Assembly (NCBI GenBank): GCA_021373135.1
Contig: JAJFTH010000004.1
Span: 62,001-126,000 of the forward strand
Reading direction: 5' to 3'
Length of the DNA: 64,000 nt
Origin: Bacteroidales bacterium
GTDB lineage: Bacteria; Bacteroidota; Bacteroidia; Bacteroidales; UBA1402
The stretch's first letter is position 1, and every line of letters begins with the position of its first letter. Below the pieces are notes generated by a model. That model was given only the letters and a program-made list of their open reading frames with translations, was not told where the DNA came from and did not search any database. A program made the translations under genes and the position numbers. Below are positions 8,770 to 17,826 of this stretch, in pieces.

Positions 8770-10065
8770 TTAGATGCAAAAGACGGCGTAAAGCGGCACT
8801 GATTTTATGCCATTCTCCAATCCGAAATTCTTCTTTGATATGCGAATAGAGTAGGTGGTTTTGTATTTTTCGGAGAAAACGCCTAAACTCTTTGAGCGGG
8901 TTCTCCTGCCTTTTTTCACTTCAATGGGCACCACTGCACCATCCATTTGAAGAACAAAATCCACCTCGGCTTTGCCATCGCTCTGCCAGTACCACAATTT
9001 ATAACCTTTTGCGGCAAAAGCCTGTGCTACATAATTTTCGGTCATTGCCCCAAGGAACGTGTTATCCTCGTCTATGGTAGATAGTATGGTTTGTAAGGGT
9101 ACTTCTGAACGCAAAGTAAGCATGCCGATATCACCCATATACATTTTGAAGTTACTCAAGTCTGCATATGCGTTTATTGGAATGTAACCGTGTTCCAGAC
9201 GTTGGCATTTGAGGACAACTCCGGCAAAGATAAGCCATTCTATAGCCTCGCCGAAAATGGTAGCAGTACCTCCCCGCTGCACTACTTTATATTGAAATTT
9301 TGTGTTTTCTTTGGCAAGTTGGGCAGGAATGGAATTGTAGCAAGCCCGTATTTTGATACTTGTTACCGGTTCGGCATATTTTGCCATATCTGCAATATAT
9401 TCGTTGAGTATATTGTTTTGTATTGGCTGCACTTTTACAAAGCTATTGGTCGTAATAAAGCTGACTATGGCTGCAGGCATTCCTCCTACAATAAAATATT
9501 GTTTGTACAGTTCCAACGCTATTTGGTGCAAAGCCTCCGGCATGGCACTATTTTGGGCGTAATGAGTTTTAATTTCTTCGGCAAGTTGTTCTCTGTTCAT
9601 AGCCCACAAAAACTCTTCAAAGTCAAGAGGGTACATATTCATCTCATTGACCTTGCCCACGGGAAATGAATATTTTTGACGATTAAGAGCCACACCAAGC
9701 AGTGAGCCTGCTGCTACAACGTGATATTCAGGTGTTTGTTCATAAAAGTACTTCAAGGATGTTAAAGCTCTCTCGCAGGCTTGGATTTCGTCAAAAATCA
9801 GGAGTGTCTTTCCTGCCGTAATTTTCTGCCCTTTTGCTGCTTCAAGAAATTGAATGATTTTCTTAGGGTCCAGTTCGGTTTCAAAAAACCGACACAACGC
9901 CCCTTCGATTTCCATATTAAGGTATAGAACGTTATCGAAATATTCCTTACCGAATAGTTCCAGAATATAAGTTTTACCTACCTGGCGTGCTCCGTTAATA
10001 ATCAAAGGCATTCGCCCTTTCTGGTTCTTCCACTCCGCAAGGGCTTTGCTGATTTTTCTTTTCAT
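8770..10065 (-). CDS. AAA ATPase with DUF4143 C-terminus
   Basis: A 431-aa solitary ATPase. Walker A GARQVGKTYIL lies at residues about 25-35, Walker B LLIFDEIQA near 90, and VAAGSLLGVALN is the sensor segment of the family. The C-terminal part contains EVDFVLQMDGAVVPIEVK, a PD-(D/E)XK-like signature (D-x(n)-E-x-K) typical of DUF4143. It belongs to the same broad group as 550-1755 but is a different subfamily. It is transcribed from its own promoter (10081-10112) and converges on the ABC exporter. It is probably an accessory gene of unknown function. Confidence 0.87.
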   Translation of the reverse strand: MKRKISKALAEWKNQKGRMPLIINGARQVGKTYILELFGKEYFDNVLYLNMEIEGALCRFFETELDPKKIIQFLEAAKGQKITAGKTLLIFDEIQACERALTSLKYFYEQTPEYHVVAAGSLLGVALNRQKYSFPVGKVNEMNMYPLDFEEFLWAMNREQLAEEIKTHYAQNSAMPEALHQIALELYKQYFIVGGMPAAIVSFITTNSFVKVQPIQNNILNEYIADMAKYAEPVTSIKIRACYNSIPAQLAKENTKFQYKVVQRGGTATIFGEAIEWLIFAGVVLKCQRLEHGYIPINAYADLSNFKMYMGDIGMLTLRSEVPLQTILSTIDEDNTFLGAMTENYVAQAFAAKGYKLWYWQSDGKAEVDFVLQMDGAVVPIEVKKGRRTRSKSLGVFSEKYKTTYSIRISKKNFGLENGIKSVPLYAVFCI

Positions 10066-10080
10066 CGTATATTTTTCTTA

Positions 10081-10112
10081 CAAATATACAAATATGTTCC
10101 AAATAATCAAAA
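10081..10112 (-). promoter_or_regulatory. Promoter of the DUF4143 ATPase
   Basis: On the minus strand TATATTTG (10081-10088) is preceded by exactly 19 bp and TTG (10108-10110, within TTTTG). This is a full match to TTG-N19-TAnnTTTG. The start codon at 10065 is about 10 nt beyond the expected transcription start, so the leader is very short. Confidence 0.7.
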
Positions 10113-10200
10113 TTTGATGACTTATTTGAATATAAAGATCGTATCCGTTCACTTTTCTGCATAGAATTTATAAAAAGTGTTTCATCCAACAAAAATATCT

Positions 10201-11586
10201 TTAAATCATTGACGCAATCACTTCCTTGATCTGAGCAGACAATGCATCAGCTTCGGTTTGAGTCTTGGCTTCAGAACAGATACGGATAATCGGTTCTGTA
10301 TTGGACTTACGCAGATGCACCCATTTTTCAGAAAAATCAATCTTGACACCATCTATGTCATTCACTTCTTCTTTGGCATAACGCACCTTAACAGCAGCAA
10401 GAATGGCATCCACATCAATTTGCGGAGTAAGTTCAACCTTCTGTTTGATAATGAAATATGCAGGATAAGTAGCCTTCAGTTCAGAGACAGACTTCTTGCT
10501 GTGTGCCAGATGAGAGAGGAAGAGTGCGATACCAACCAAGGCATCGCGTCCATAATGACTTTCCGGATAAATGACCCCGCCATTGCCTTCACCGCCAATG
10601 ACGGCATTGGTATCTTTCATCTTTGTCACAACATTGACTTCACCGACGGCTGCCGGCGTATAGTTCCCGCCATGTGCCCTGGTCACATCCCGCAAAGCTC
10701 TTGTGGAACTGAGATTGGATACTGTATTACCGGGCGTATGAGACAAAACATAGTCGGCAACGGATACCAAAGTATATTCTTCCCCAAACATTTCACCGTC
10801 CTCACAAATGATGGCCAAACGGTCCACGTCAGGATCAACGACAAAACCGACATCTGCTTTTTCCGTTTTCATACGGGAAGCAATTTCAGTCAAATTTTGA
10901 GGTACGGGTTCCGGATTGTGTGCAAACTGTCCGTTCGGCGTACTGTTCAGCCCAACCACATTTTCAACGCCCAAAGCCTTCAACAACGGAGGAAGAATGA
11001 TTCCACCCACCGAGTTGACAGTATCAATGACAACCTTAAAATTTGCTTTTCTGATAGCTTCAACATCAACGAGTTTCAAAGCCAGTACAGCATCAATATG
11101 TTTTTGACCAAAAGAAAAATCTTCATACAAATGACCAAGTTCATCTACCGGAGAGAAAATAAAATCATCAGCTTCAGCTGTCTTCAATACGAAATCACCT
11201 TCTGATGCATCAAGAAATTCTCCGTTTTCATTGAGCAGTTTCAAGGCATTCCAATGTTTTGGATTGTGACTGGCAGTAAGAATGATTCCGCCATCTGCAC
11301 CTGCCATGGTTACAGCCAGTTCTGTTGTCGGAGTGGTGGCCAGTCCGATATTGATTACATCAAAACCCATCCCCATCAAGGTTCCGGAAACAATCTGAAA
11401 GACCATATCCCCTGAAATACGGGCATCTCTTCCAACCACCACTTTATTGGATTTTTTGGTCGAATTCAAGCGTACCCAATGTGAATAGGAGGCTGTAAAC
11501 TTTACAATATCAAGAGGGTTCAAACCCTCTCCAGCTTTTCCGCCGATAGTGCCGCGGATTCCGGAAATAGATTTAATTAGACTCAT
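10201..11586 (-). CDS. glmM: Phosphoglucosamine mutase / phosphohexomutase
   Basis: A 461-aa alpha-D-phosphohexomutase. GIRGTIGG near the N-terminus, the phosphoserine loop TASHNP (104-109), metal-binding DPDVDRL (251-257) and the sugar-binding loop GEGNGG are all intact. In this genomic setting (rpe-comEC-nrnA-DUF4827-glmM) Bacteroidales annotations usually call it GlmM, which makes glucosamine-1-phosphate for peptidoglycan and LPS. Phosphomannomutase activity cannot be excluded from sequence. It lies 38 nt downstream of the DUF4827 gene and is probably co-transcribed with it. Confidence 0.88.
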   Translation of the reverse strand: MSLIKSISGIRGTIGGKAGEGLNPLDIVKFTASYSHWVRLNSTKKSNKVVVGRDARISGDMVFQIVSGTLMGMGFDVINIGLATTPTTELAVTMAGADGGIILTASHNPKHWNALKLLNENGEFLDASEGDFVLKTAEADDFIFSPVDELGHLYEDFSFGQKHIDAVLALKLVDVEAIRKANFKVVIDTVNSVGGIILPPLLKALGVENVVGLNSTPNGQFAHNPEPVPQNLTEIASRMKTEKADVGFVVDPDVDRLAIICEDGEMFGEEYTLVSVADYVLSHTPGNTVSNLSSTRALRDVTRAHGGNYTPAAVGEVNVVTKMKDTNAVIGGEGNGGVIYPESHYGRDALVGIALFLSHLAHSKKSVSELKATYPAYFIIKQKVELTPQIDVDAILAAVKVRYAKEEVNDIDGVKIDFSEKWVHLRKSNTEPIIRICSEAKTQTEADALSAQIKEVIASMI

Positions 11587-11624
11587 TATAAATTAATTTG
11601 AAGAACGATAAAAACGTTGTCAAG

Positions 11625-12173
11625 TTATTCCTGAAACTTGAACCTTAATTCATAGAAATAGGCTGCCAAAGAAGAAGAAGTGCTGGAATAATAAGACATC
11701 CCTAAATCAGCCGGAGCGATGATGAGAACATGCCCGTTGTTTCCTACATAAGTCAAAGCCTCATGCCAAGCCAAGCAATCTCCATAGGTCGTTGCAGAAC
11801 AAACATTGTTGTAATTGATGACCTCCGGGAAAGCCGCAGAATTCATGTTGCCGTAAGTGGTGTCTCCGTCCATATTTATTTCGAAATATCTGACACAGAT
11901 AGGTCTATTCTTTGGAATGGTATCAATGAAATACGTACCGGTATCAATAACATGTATGTATAACCCGCTTTCAGTTTTATAAAAGACACTGTCAGGCCAG
12001 GGAACTTTCTTTGGAATGGTTGATGTCACCGTATAACCGCGCGATTTCATAAAAGCACTGATACTGGCTTTTTCTGCAGCCAATTGTTCTGCATACGTTT
12101 CACTATCACTACAAGAATAAAACGCACCGGCCAAAATCGCAAACAGAGCAAAAATACAGAATCGTTGTTTCAT
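11625..12173 (-). CDS. DUF4827 lipoprotein
   Basis: A 182-aa secreted protein. A signal peptide ends at Cys21, followed by SDSE, resembling a Bacteroidota lipoprotein with an acidic surface-export signal; the lipobox itself (AFYSC) is weak. The rest fits DUF4827, a family I recall as FKBP-like, found just upstream of glmM in Bacteroidales. Repeated Tyr-rich strands such as TESGLYIHVIDTGTYF and LTYVGNNGHVLIIAPADLG suggest the peptidyl-prolyl-isomerase fold. No catalytic role is demonstrable from sequence. Confidence 0.8.
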   Translation of the reverse strand: MKQRFCIFALFAILAGAFYSCSDSETYAEQLAAEKASISAFMKSRGYTVTSTIPKKVPWPDSVFYKTESGLYIHVIDTGTYFIDTIPKNRPICVRYFEINMDGDTTYGNMNSAAFPEVINYNNVCSATTYGDCLAWHEALTYVGNNGHVLIIAPADLGMSYYSSTSSSLAAYFYELRFKFQE

Positions 12174-12214
12174 ACAAAAATTAATCTTTTTCAGATAGTT
12201 TCATTTTCACCCTA

Positions 12215-12222
12215 CAAAGATA
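12215..12222 (-). promoter_or_regulatory. -7 element upstream of the DUF4827 gene
   Basis: Minus-strand TATCTTTG fits TAnnTTTG, about 42 bp before the DUF4827 start. No TTG occurs at the standard distance, so this may be a weak or regulated promoter for the DUF4827-glmM pair. Confidence 0.4.
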
Positions 12223-12275
12223 ATTAAATCCATCATTTCAGTCGAATAGTTAACATAATTTGTGGGTAAACGCAT

Positions 12276-13292
12276 TTAAAAGATGTATTTTGGCAGCGAA
12301 TCCTCCAATAACCGCAAAGCATCTTCCATTGACCCATAAAATTCTCCGCCTGATGCATTCAGATGACCGCCTCCGTCGAAGAGTTCTGAAGCTATCCTAT
12401 TGGTTGGGAAAGTGCCACGCGAACGGAAAGAAATTTTGATCTTGTCTATATCTTCTCTGAAAAAGACGGTAAAGAAAATACCATCAATGCTGAGCGGCAG
12501 ATTGACAAATCCCTCCGTATCCCCTACCTGATAGTCGTAATCCTTCAAATCTTTCAGAGACAGAGACATGACAGCTGTGTGATATTCAGGCATGACTTTC
12601 ATCCGGTGATTCAGAACAAACCCCATCAGACGCATCCGGTCTGCAGAATAGTTATTGAAGACTTTGTTGTATATATCATCCTTGTCAATTCCTTTTCGGA
12701 TAAGCTGAGAGATGATGAAGTACATCTCCTCATTGTTGGAATTATAGGTAAAGGCACCTGTATCTGTCATCATACCGGTATAAACACATTCGGCACACGC
12801 CAATGTCATTTCATCAAAACAACCGGAACGACAAATATAACGGAACACTATTTCACTCGTCGAAGCAAACTGGGGGTATGAGATCTGCACATCGGCAAAC
12901 TGATCAGGACCGGGATGATGGTCAAACATCAGTTTCTTAGCCTTTGATTGTTCAATCTTTTCACCCAATGTACCAAGACGTTTGAGTTGATTGAAATCCA
13001 AACATACAATCATATCGGCTTTACAAAGGAAAGACTCGCAAGCTTCCGGGTCTTTTTCATACACCAAAGCTTTGTTTGCACCAGGCATCCAGTCCAAAAA
13101 ACCAGGAAATGGATCAGGATACATCACTTGAACATTTTTCCCCTGTTGGGTCAGGAAATCCGCCATGGCCAGACTTGATCCAAGTGCATCGCCATCAGGC
13201 CCTTGGTGAGAGACTATAGCCACAACGTCAGAATGATGGAGCAAATGTTTGGCACGCTGAATCAGGTCTTCCGAAATAATTTTAGTAATCAT
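12276..13292 (-). CDS. nrnA: DHH/DHHA1 phosphoesterase, NrnA-like
   Basis: A 338-aa member of the NrnA/oligoribonuclease-pAp phosphatase family. SHQGPDGDALGSS (28-40) supplies the first metal site, DHHPGPDQ is the DHH motif, and GGGHLNASGG near the C-terminus is the DHHA1 motif. Expected roles are degradation of nanoRNA and dephosphorylation of pAp, possibly c-di-NMP products. The ATG at 13292 is preferred over the in-frame ATG at 13424 because a perfect promoter (13308-13338) lies between them and the shorter form starts like the family. It is downstream of comEC but has its own promoter. Confidence 0.9.
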   Translation of the reverse strand: MITKIISEDLIQRAKHLLHHSDVVAIVSHQGPDGDALGSSLAMADFLTQQGKNVQVMYPDPFPGFLDWMPGANKALVYEKDPEACESFLCKADMIVCLDFNQLKRLGTLGEKIEQSKAKKLMFDHHPGPDQFADVQISYPQFASTSEIVFRYICRSGCFDEMTLACAECVYTGMMTDTGAFTYNSNNEEMYFIISQLIRKGIDKDDIYNKVFNNYSADRMRLMGFVLNHRMKVMPEYHTAVMSLSLKDLKDYDYQVGDTEGFVNLPLSIDGIFFTVFFREDIDKIKISFRSRGTFPTNRIASELFDGGGHLNASGGEFYGSMEDALRLLEDSLPKYIF

Positions 13293-13307
13293 TGATTTCT
13301 TTTTTCG

Positions 13308-13338
13308 CAAATGTACGAATTTGCAAAGATTACACAAA
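13308..13338 (-). promoter_or_regulatory. Promoter of nrnA-like gene
   Basis: On the minus strand TTTG (13335-13338), 19 bp, then TACATTTG (13308-13315): an exact Bacteroidota consensus. It leaves only about 9 nt of leader to the ATG at 13292 and decides that start codon. Confidence 0.72.
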
Positions 13339-13348
13339 GACATTCCCT

Positions 13349-14941
13349 TTATTGAACCATAAAATAATGACTGATAGAAGTGAACTGCAAAAACAAGATA
13401 AAGAAAAAGACAGCGAAAATCCACTTCCGCTTTTTTAGAAGAAGCCAGACAAAAAATGCACCCATCAAGGCATAAAGCATCAGCACTTCGATTTTCTGGA
13501 TCTCGATATCTTGTGTCAAGGCATAAGGCAGTTCACTTGCGGTTTTAACAAACCATTGGAACCAGTGCAGACTACCATTCAGGCACGAAGTCAGAAATGT
13601 TCCCAAATAAGGGATATCACTCAGAAACAGGAAAGCAAATGCCAGATAAATAATCAATCCGGAAGCAGGGACAGCCACCAAGTTATTGAGTAAGAAATAA
13701 TTGGGGAACTGATGAAAATGATAAATGGTCAATGGTGCTGTTCCAAGTTGAGCGACAGCAGAAAGACAAGTCATTTTCCAAAGATAGTTCGTCACTTTTG
13801 AAGAAGGTTTCCACAATCCTATGAGCCGTGCATGCACAACAACAATCGAAATCACGGCACAATAACTCAGTTCAAAACCCAAGTCAAAAAGCAAGGATGG
13901 CTTCCAAAGCAACAATACAAATGCGGAAAACAATACGGTATTGATAGTTTGTGTCTTTCGGTGCAGACAGCCTCCAAATGCCAGCAAAGAAAACATCAAT
14001 GCCGACCGCACCACCGAAGGTGACAATCCGGTCATAAAGGCATAACACCACAAAAGGAACATGATCAATATTTGCTTGAAAATCCGGATTCTTTCAAATC
14101 GGTTGCAAAAAGAAAGCAAAAACTCCAGTATCGCATAAACGACTGCCACATGAAGACCGCTGACTGACAAGATATGGGAAACCCCGGAAACGGAAAATTG
14201 TTGTTTGGTTTCTGAGGTTAAAAGATGAACGCTGCCTAAAGTCAATGCAGAAACCAGTGAAAATTCATCACCGGAAATTCCGGCACGATTAAAACGTGAC
14301 AGAAGAACCATTCGCATACGTTCTGCGGAAGTCCTTAAGTTGAGGGAAGACGCCCTGGTTTGAATTTTCCAAGCATTTGAAGGGACATAAGCGGTTGCGC
14401 AAATCCCCTTATTCTGCAACCAGGCAGCATAATCAAAAACTTTCGGATCTGGAGGAGATTCCAGCTTTTGCGGCTTTATGCAGACTAACAAACGGTCACC
14501 CATTTCCAAAGATTTGGATTTTTCATCCCTGGCGAGATAAAGCTGCAAATGTTTTCCTCTCCATGCATGGTCAAATGAACTGACAACGGAAACCTGCACC
14601 TGTCTGGATTTCGGTTTTTCAACCGGTATGGTCTCCATTTTCACCAGTGCAAAAATATGCTGGTTTTCTTCAGATGGGAAAAGGGACTTTTGATGTTCAT
14701 ATCCCGCAGAAAAAGCACCAAGACCCAGCCACAGACAGATGATGCTTATACCAGGCATCCAGCGTCCGGTCCAGGAGGTTGCCATCCGATCCTCTATATA
14801 TCTAAACAAAATCAGACCCCATGCGCCAAAAAGCAACAGACTAAAGGCTAATTTGAGGTGATTTGAGATAAAGACAGCACCCCACAAATAAGGCACCAAT
14901 AACCTGAATGTAGGGACGATATGGACAAAACGAAGCAACAT
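13349..14941 (-). CDS. comEC: ComEC/Rec2-family competence membrane protein
   Basis: A 530-aa polytopic inner-membrane protein. The N-terminal DUF4131-like OB segment (to about residue 200) is followed by the Competence domain with HILSVSGLHVAVVYAILEF (about 232-250) and FMTGLSPSVVRSALMFSLLAFGG. It lacks the C-terminal metallo-beta-lactamase domain of full-length ComEC, as in many Bacteroidota homologues. The family forms the DNA-import channel of natural transformation. It lies between rpe (57 nt) and nrnA (56 nt); the same gene order is, to my recollection, conserved in Bacteroides. Confidence 0.88.
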   Translation of the reverse strand: MLLRFVHIVPTFRLLVPYLWGAVFISNHLKLAFSLLLFGAWGLILFRYIEDRMATSWTGRWMPGISIICLWLGLGAFSAGYEHQKSLFPSEENQHIFALVKMETIPVEKPKSRQVQVSVVSSFDHAWRGKHLQLYLARDEKSKSLEMGDRLLVCIKPQKLESPPDPKVFDYAAWLQNKGICATAYVPSNAWKIQTRASSLNLRTSAERMRMVLLSRFNRAGISGDEFSLVSALTLGSVHLLTSETKQQFSVSGVSHILSVSGLHVAVVYAILEFLLSFCNRFERIRIFKQILIMFLLWCYAFMTGLSPSVVRSALMFSLLAFGGCLHRKTQTINTVLFSAFVLLLWKPSLLFDLGFELSYCAVISIVVVHARLIGLWKPSSKVTNYLWKMTCLSAVAQLGTAPLTIYHFHQFPNYFLLNNLVAVPASGLIIYLAFAFLFLSDIPYLGTFLTSCLNGSLHWFQWFVKTASELPYALTQDIEIQKIEVLMLYALMGAFFVWLLLKKRKWIFAVFFFILFLQFTSISHYFMVQ

Positions 14942-14998
14942 GCGGCAAATTTTACCGCAAATATACGATTAATATTTTGTAAATATTAGATTAATTAA

Positions 14999-15640
14999 TT
15001 ATTTAATCCTGATGATTGCATTTTTGGGATCAGGCGAATTGAAGACATAGCTTCCGGCAACCAGAACATCAGCACCGGCATCATAGAGTGCTGCTGCATT
15101 TTGATCGGAAACACCGCCGTCAATCTGTATCAATGCCTTGCTGTTCCTACGGAGAATCAATTCCTTCAAATCCCTTATTTTTTTGTAGGTATTTTCAATA
15201 AAGGCCTGTCCGGCAAAGCCAGGATTGACAGACATCAATAATACCAAATCTAAATCTGCGACAATGTCTTCCAGAAGAGCAACCGGTGTGTGCGGATTCA
15301 GGGTAACACCAGCTTTCATCTCATTCTTGTGAATTTCCTGAACAGTACGGTTCAGATGGGTACAGGCTTCATAATGCACATTCATCATATAAGCGTTCAG
15401 GTCTCGTACCTGTCCTACAAATTTCTGAGGTTCCACAATCATCAGATGGACGTCCAATGGTTTTTTGCAAATTTTCGACACTTGCTTCATGATAGGAAAT
15501 CCAAAAGAAATATTCGGAACGAAAACGCCGTCCATTACATCTAAATGCAACCAATCAGCCTGACTGTCATTAATCATTTCAATATCCGCCCGAAGATCCA
15601 AAAAATTTGCGGATAATAAAGAAGGTGCTACCATGCGCAT
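14999..15640 (-). CDS. rpe: Ribulose-phosphate 3-epimerase
   Basis: A 213-aa TIM-barrel enzyme interconverting ribulose-5-phosphate and xylulose-5-phosphate in the pentose phosphate pathway. Diagnostic segments are APSLLSANFLDL at the N-terminus, LHLDVMDGVFVPNISFG (catalytic Asp and metal His), MSVNPGFAGQ, and IQIDGGVS plus GADVLVAGSYVF for phosphate binding. Length is normal. It is the first gene of the minus-strand rpe-comEC group. Confidence 0.97.
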   Translation of the reverse strand: MRMVAPSLLSANFLDLRADIEMINDSQADWLHLDVMDGVFVPNISFGFPIMKQVSKICKKPLDVHLMIVEPQKFVGQVRDLNAYMMNVHYEACTHLNRTVQEIHKNEMKAGVTLNPHTPVALLEDIVADLDLVLLMSVNPGFAGQAFIENTYKKIRDLKELILRRNSKALIQIDGGVSDQNAAALYDAGADVLVAGSYVFNSPDPKNAIIRIK

Positions 15641-15725
15641 AGTTGGAAATTTTTATGAATCACAAAGGAACAAAAAAAAAAGAAATGCTCAAAGAAAGTG
15701 AAGCATCAATACGAACCAACAAAAA

Positions 15726-15765
15726 GACGGAAGTCAAACCAAGATGGGAGGGCTTCCGTCGTTTT
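15726..15765. terminator. Bidirectional rho-independent terminator
   Basis: GACGGAAG (15726-15733) and CTTCCGTC (15753-15760) form a perfect 8-bp stem with a 19-nt loop. It is preceded by AAAAA and followed by GTTTTT, so it can terminate in either direction. On the minus strand it ends the small gene at 15786-15956 just before rpe. Confidence 0.8.
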
Positions 15766-15785
15766 TGTATGGACTTTTTAAAGTC

Positions 15786-15956
15786 TCAATTAAGGATCAA
15801 ATCAGCCTTTTCACTCAAATTTCCTTGGTTTGGTGAATAGGTCCTGGCAAAATTTCTCAAAAAATCGAGGGTAGCTTGAGACGGCTGAGCGGATACTCTT
15901 CTAACCCTTTTCTGTGGATTTAAAATCGGTGTAGAATTTTGAATCATAGGCATCAT
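15786..15956 (-). CDS. Small hypothetical protein downstream of an ECF sigma factor
   Basis: A 56-aa basic protein if started at the first ATG of the MMPM cluster (15956); an upstream in-frame ATG at 15992 lies inside an inverted repeat and is less likely. The core SQATLDFLRNFARTYSP resembles small Bacteroidales proteins with an LxFIRxFARxY helix that I remember near sigma-factor genes, but I cannot name a family. It has its own terminator (15726-15765) and is preceded by two strong inverted repeats, which supports a real, separately controlled transcript. There is no signal peptide or metal motif. Confidence 0.5.
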   Translation of the reverse strand: MMPMIQNSTPILNPQKRVRRVSAQPSQATLDFLRNFARTYSPNQGNLSEKADLILN

Positions 15957-15963
15957 AAAATAA

Positions 15964-16045
15964 GTTTCTAATAAAACGGAGAACTTTCTCACATATTATT
16001 AGAAACCCTATAATTATTTTACACTTTTTGAACGTGTTCAAAAAG
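15964..16045. repeat. Two perfect inverted repeats between ECF sigma gene and small ORF
   Basis: GTTTCTAATAA (15964-15974) pairs with TTATTAGAAAC (15996-16006), an 11-bp stem with a 21-nt loop. Next to it CTTTTTGAAC (16024-16033) pairs with GTTCAAAAAG (16036-16045), a 10-bp stem with a 2-nt centre. The second may terminate the sigma gene or be a protein-binding palindrome; the first lies in the leader of the small gene. Confidence 0.65.
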
Positions 16046-16058
16046 GTAAGCCTAAAGC

Positions 16059-16652
16059 TTAGTATGCCAGGGAAATACTCTTCTCTTCCACCATGCGCCG
16101 CATGTTCAAAACGGCATAACGCATACGTCCCAACGCCGTATTGATGCTGACGCCGGTCATATCTGCGATTTCCTTAAAACTGCGATCCTCATAAAAGCGT
16201 AAACGAACAACTTCTTGCTGGTTATCCGGCAAATGTTGCATCAGTTTTCGAACATCACGAAACACTTGATCACGTACCATCATGTCTTCCACATTGTCAT
16301 CACAAAGTTTGGAATTGTTAAACAAATCAACCTCGGCAAATTCTTCATTGCTGACGGTATTTTCATTGCGTTCCCTTCTAAAAAGGTCAATGATTTGGTT
16401 ATGGGCAATTCTGGTCACCCAAGAGTAAAATTTGCCATTGTCGACATACCTTCCCTGCTTAATGGTGATGATGGCTTTCATAAAAGATTCCTGAAAGATA
16501 TCTTCAGCCAGATCCCGATTACGCACAATAACATATATGTACGTAAAAACGCGGTTTTTATGCCGGTTCAATAAAACATCAAAAGCTTGATTGTTTCCAT
16601 TTGAAAACAGGTCGACCAACTGTTCATCGGTCATCGTTTTAATCGTGTCCAT
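16059..16652 (-). CDS. RNA polymerase ECF sigma factor
   Basis: A 197-aa sigma-70 family, extracytoplasmic-function protein. Sigma region 2 occupies about residues 20-95 (YVIVRNRDLAEDIFQESFMKA and FYSWVTRIAHNQIIDLFRRE), and region 4 about 135-190 (LPDNQQEVVRLRFYEDRSF, then an HTH EIADMTGVSINTALGRMRYA). No anti-sigma factor gene is adjacent; the nearest downstream item is a small 56-aa ORF. The target regulon is unknown. Confidence 0.93.
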   Translation of the reverse strand: MDTIKTMTDEQLVDLFSNGNNQAFDVLLNRHKNRVFTYIYVIVRNRDLAEDIFQESFMKAIITIKQGRYVDNGKFYSWVTRIAHNQIIDLFRRERNENTVSNEEFAEVDLFNNSKLCDDNVEDMMVRDQVFRDVRKLMQHLPDNQQEVVRLRFYEDRSFKEIADMTGVSINTALGRMRYAVLNMRRMVEEKSISLAY

Positions 16653-16776
16653 TGTACTTTCTTTAAAAAATCAAAGAGTAGCAGTAGATCGATAGGCAAA
16701 TGGATTTAAAGGTTTAGGATGCAAATAAAGGGACTATTTTAAAGAAAACCAAATAAATTGTAATTATTTTAAATTT

Positions 16777-17748
16777 TCAGACAAAAATACACTCCGAAAT
16801 TCTGGAAAATCCACGTAAAAAGTCATCGGTAGCCAAGGCTTTTCTACCTGCAAGCTGAAGCCTTTTCAGTATGATAAATCCATCATTGACAGCCACTTTG
16901 AGCTCTTTTTTTCCATCAGTGACGAGTGTTCCTGATACAAGGCCATGCGAGTCCAATGCATATTCGGCTTCAAAAATCTTCACGCCCAATATTTCTCCTT
17001 CGGCTGATTGTAATTCAGACCAAGCGACAGGAAATGGTGACAGACCACGGATGAAATCATGAATCTGGACACATCCACGCGTCCAGTCAACCCGGGTATT
17101 TTCCTTAAACAACTTTGGAGCAGGCTTCAATGCTGTTTTATCTGAAATCATCACATTCTGGGGACGAGCATGAACAGAGCCATCCATCATCGCATCCACC
17201 GTTTTCCGAACCATTCGTCCGCCAAGTTCCATCAGTCTGTCATGGACAGAACCCATATTTTCATCGGGGCCGATTCCGATTTTTTCCTGAAACAACAGAT
17301 CTCCGGTATCGATTTCATGTCGAAGGGAGAAAGTGGTCACGCCGGTTTCTTTTTCACCGTTGATCACTGCCCAGTTGATGGGAGCAGCACCACGATACTG
17401 AGGCAAAAGCGAAGCATGCAGGTTAAAAGTGCCCATAGGAGGCATGGCCCACACCACCTCAGGAAGCATCCTGAAAGCAACTACGATCTGAAGGTCGGCA
17501 CGGAAGGCATTCAGTTCTTTCAGAAAAGTCGGATCTTTGAGCTTTTCCGGCTGCAGCAACGGCAAATTTTGAGACAGCGCATATTTCTTGACAGGTGAGA
17601 ATTGAAGCTTCATACCCCGGCCTGCCGGTTTGTCAGGCATCGTAACGACACAGACCACCTGATATCCGCCTTCAACCAGCACTTTCAACGGTTCCACCGC
17701 AAAATCAGGCGTCCCCATGTATACTATTCTCAAATTTTCCTTGTTCAT
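16777..17748 (-). CDS. fmt: Methionyl-tRNA formyltransferase
   Basis: A 323-aa enzyme that formylates initiator Met-tRNA using 10-formyl-THF. It has the N-terminal RIVYMGTPDFAVEPL, the catalytic and folate-binding region NLHASLLPQYRGAAPINWAV, then TGVTTFSLRHEIDTGDLL, and the C-terminal OB domain. It is 78 nt downstream of the ClC gene on the same strand. Length and motifs are normal. Confidence 0.96.
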   Translation of the reverse strand: MNKENLRIVYMGTPDFAVEPLKVLVEGGYQVVCVVTMPDKPAGRGMKLQFSPVKKYALSQNLPLLQPEKLKDPTFLKELNAFRADLQIVVAFRMLPEVVWAMPPMGTFNLHASLLPQYRGAAPINWAVINGEKETGVTTFSLRHEIDTGDLLFQEKIGIGPDENMGSVHDRLMELGGRMVRKTVDAMMDGSVHARPQNVMISDKTALKPAPKLFKENTRVDWTRGCVQIHDFIRGLSPFPVAWSELQSAEGEILGVKIFEAEYALDSHGLVSGTLVTDGKKELKVAVNDGFIILKRLQLAGRKALATDDFLRGFSRISECIFV

Positions 17749-17826
17749 ATTTTTACAAAAAAATCAGCAGCTCCGACTCCTGAAAAATCCATTCAAAGAT
17801 AAAGCAATAAAATGAAGGAATAATGC

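Noticed and set aside
10258..11205. 315-codon open frame antisense to glmM
   Set aside because: It opposes the conserved mutase coding sequence and has no family pattern.
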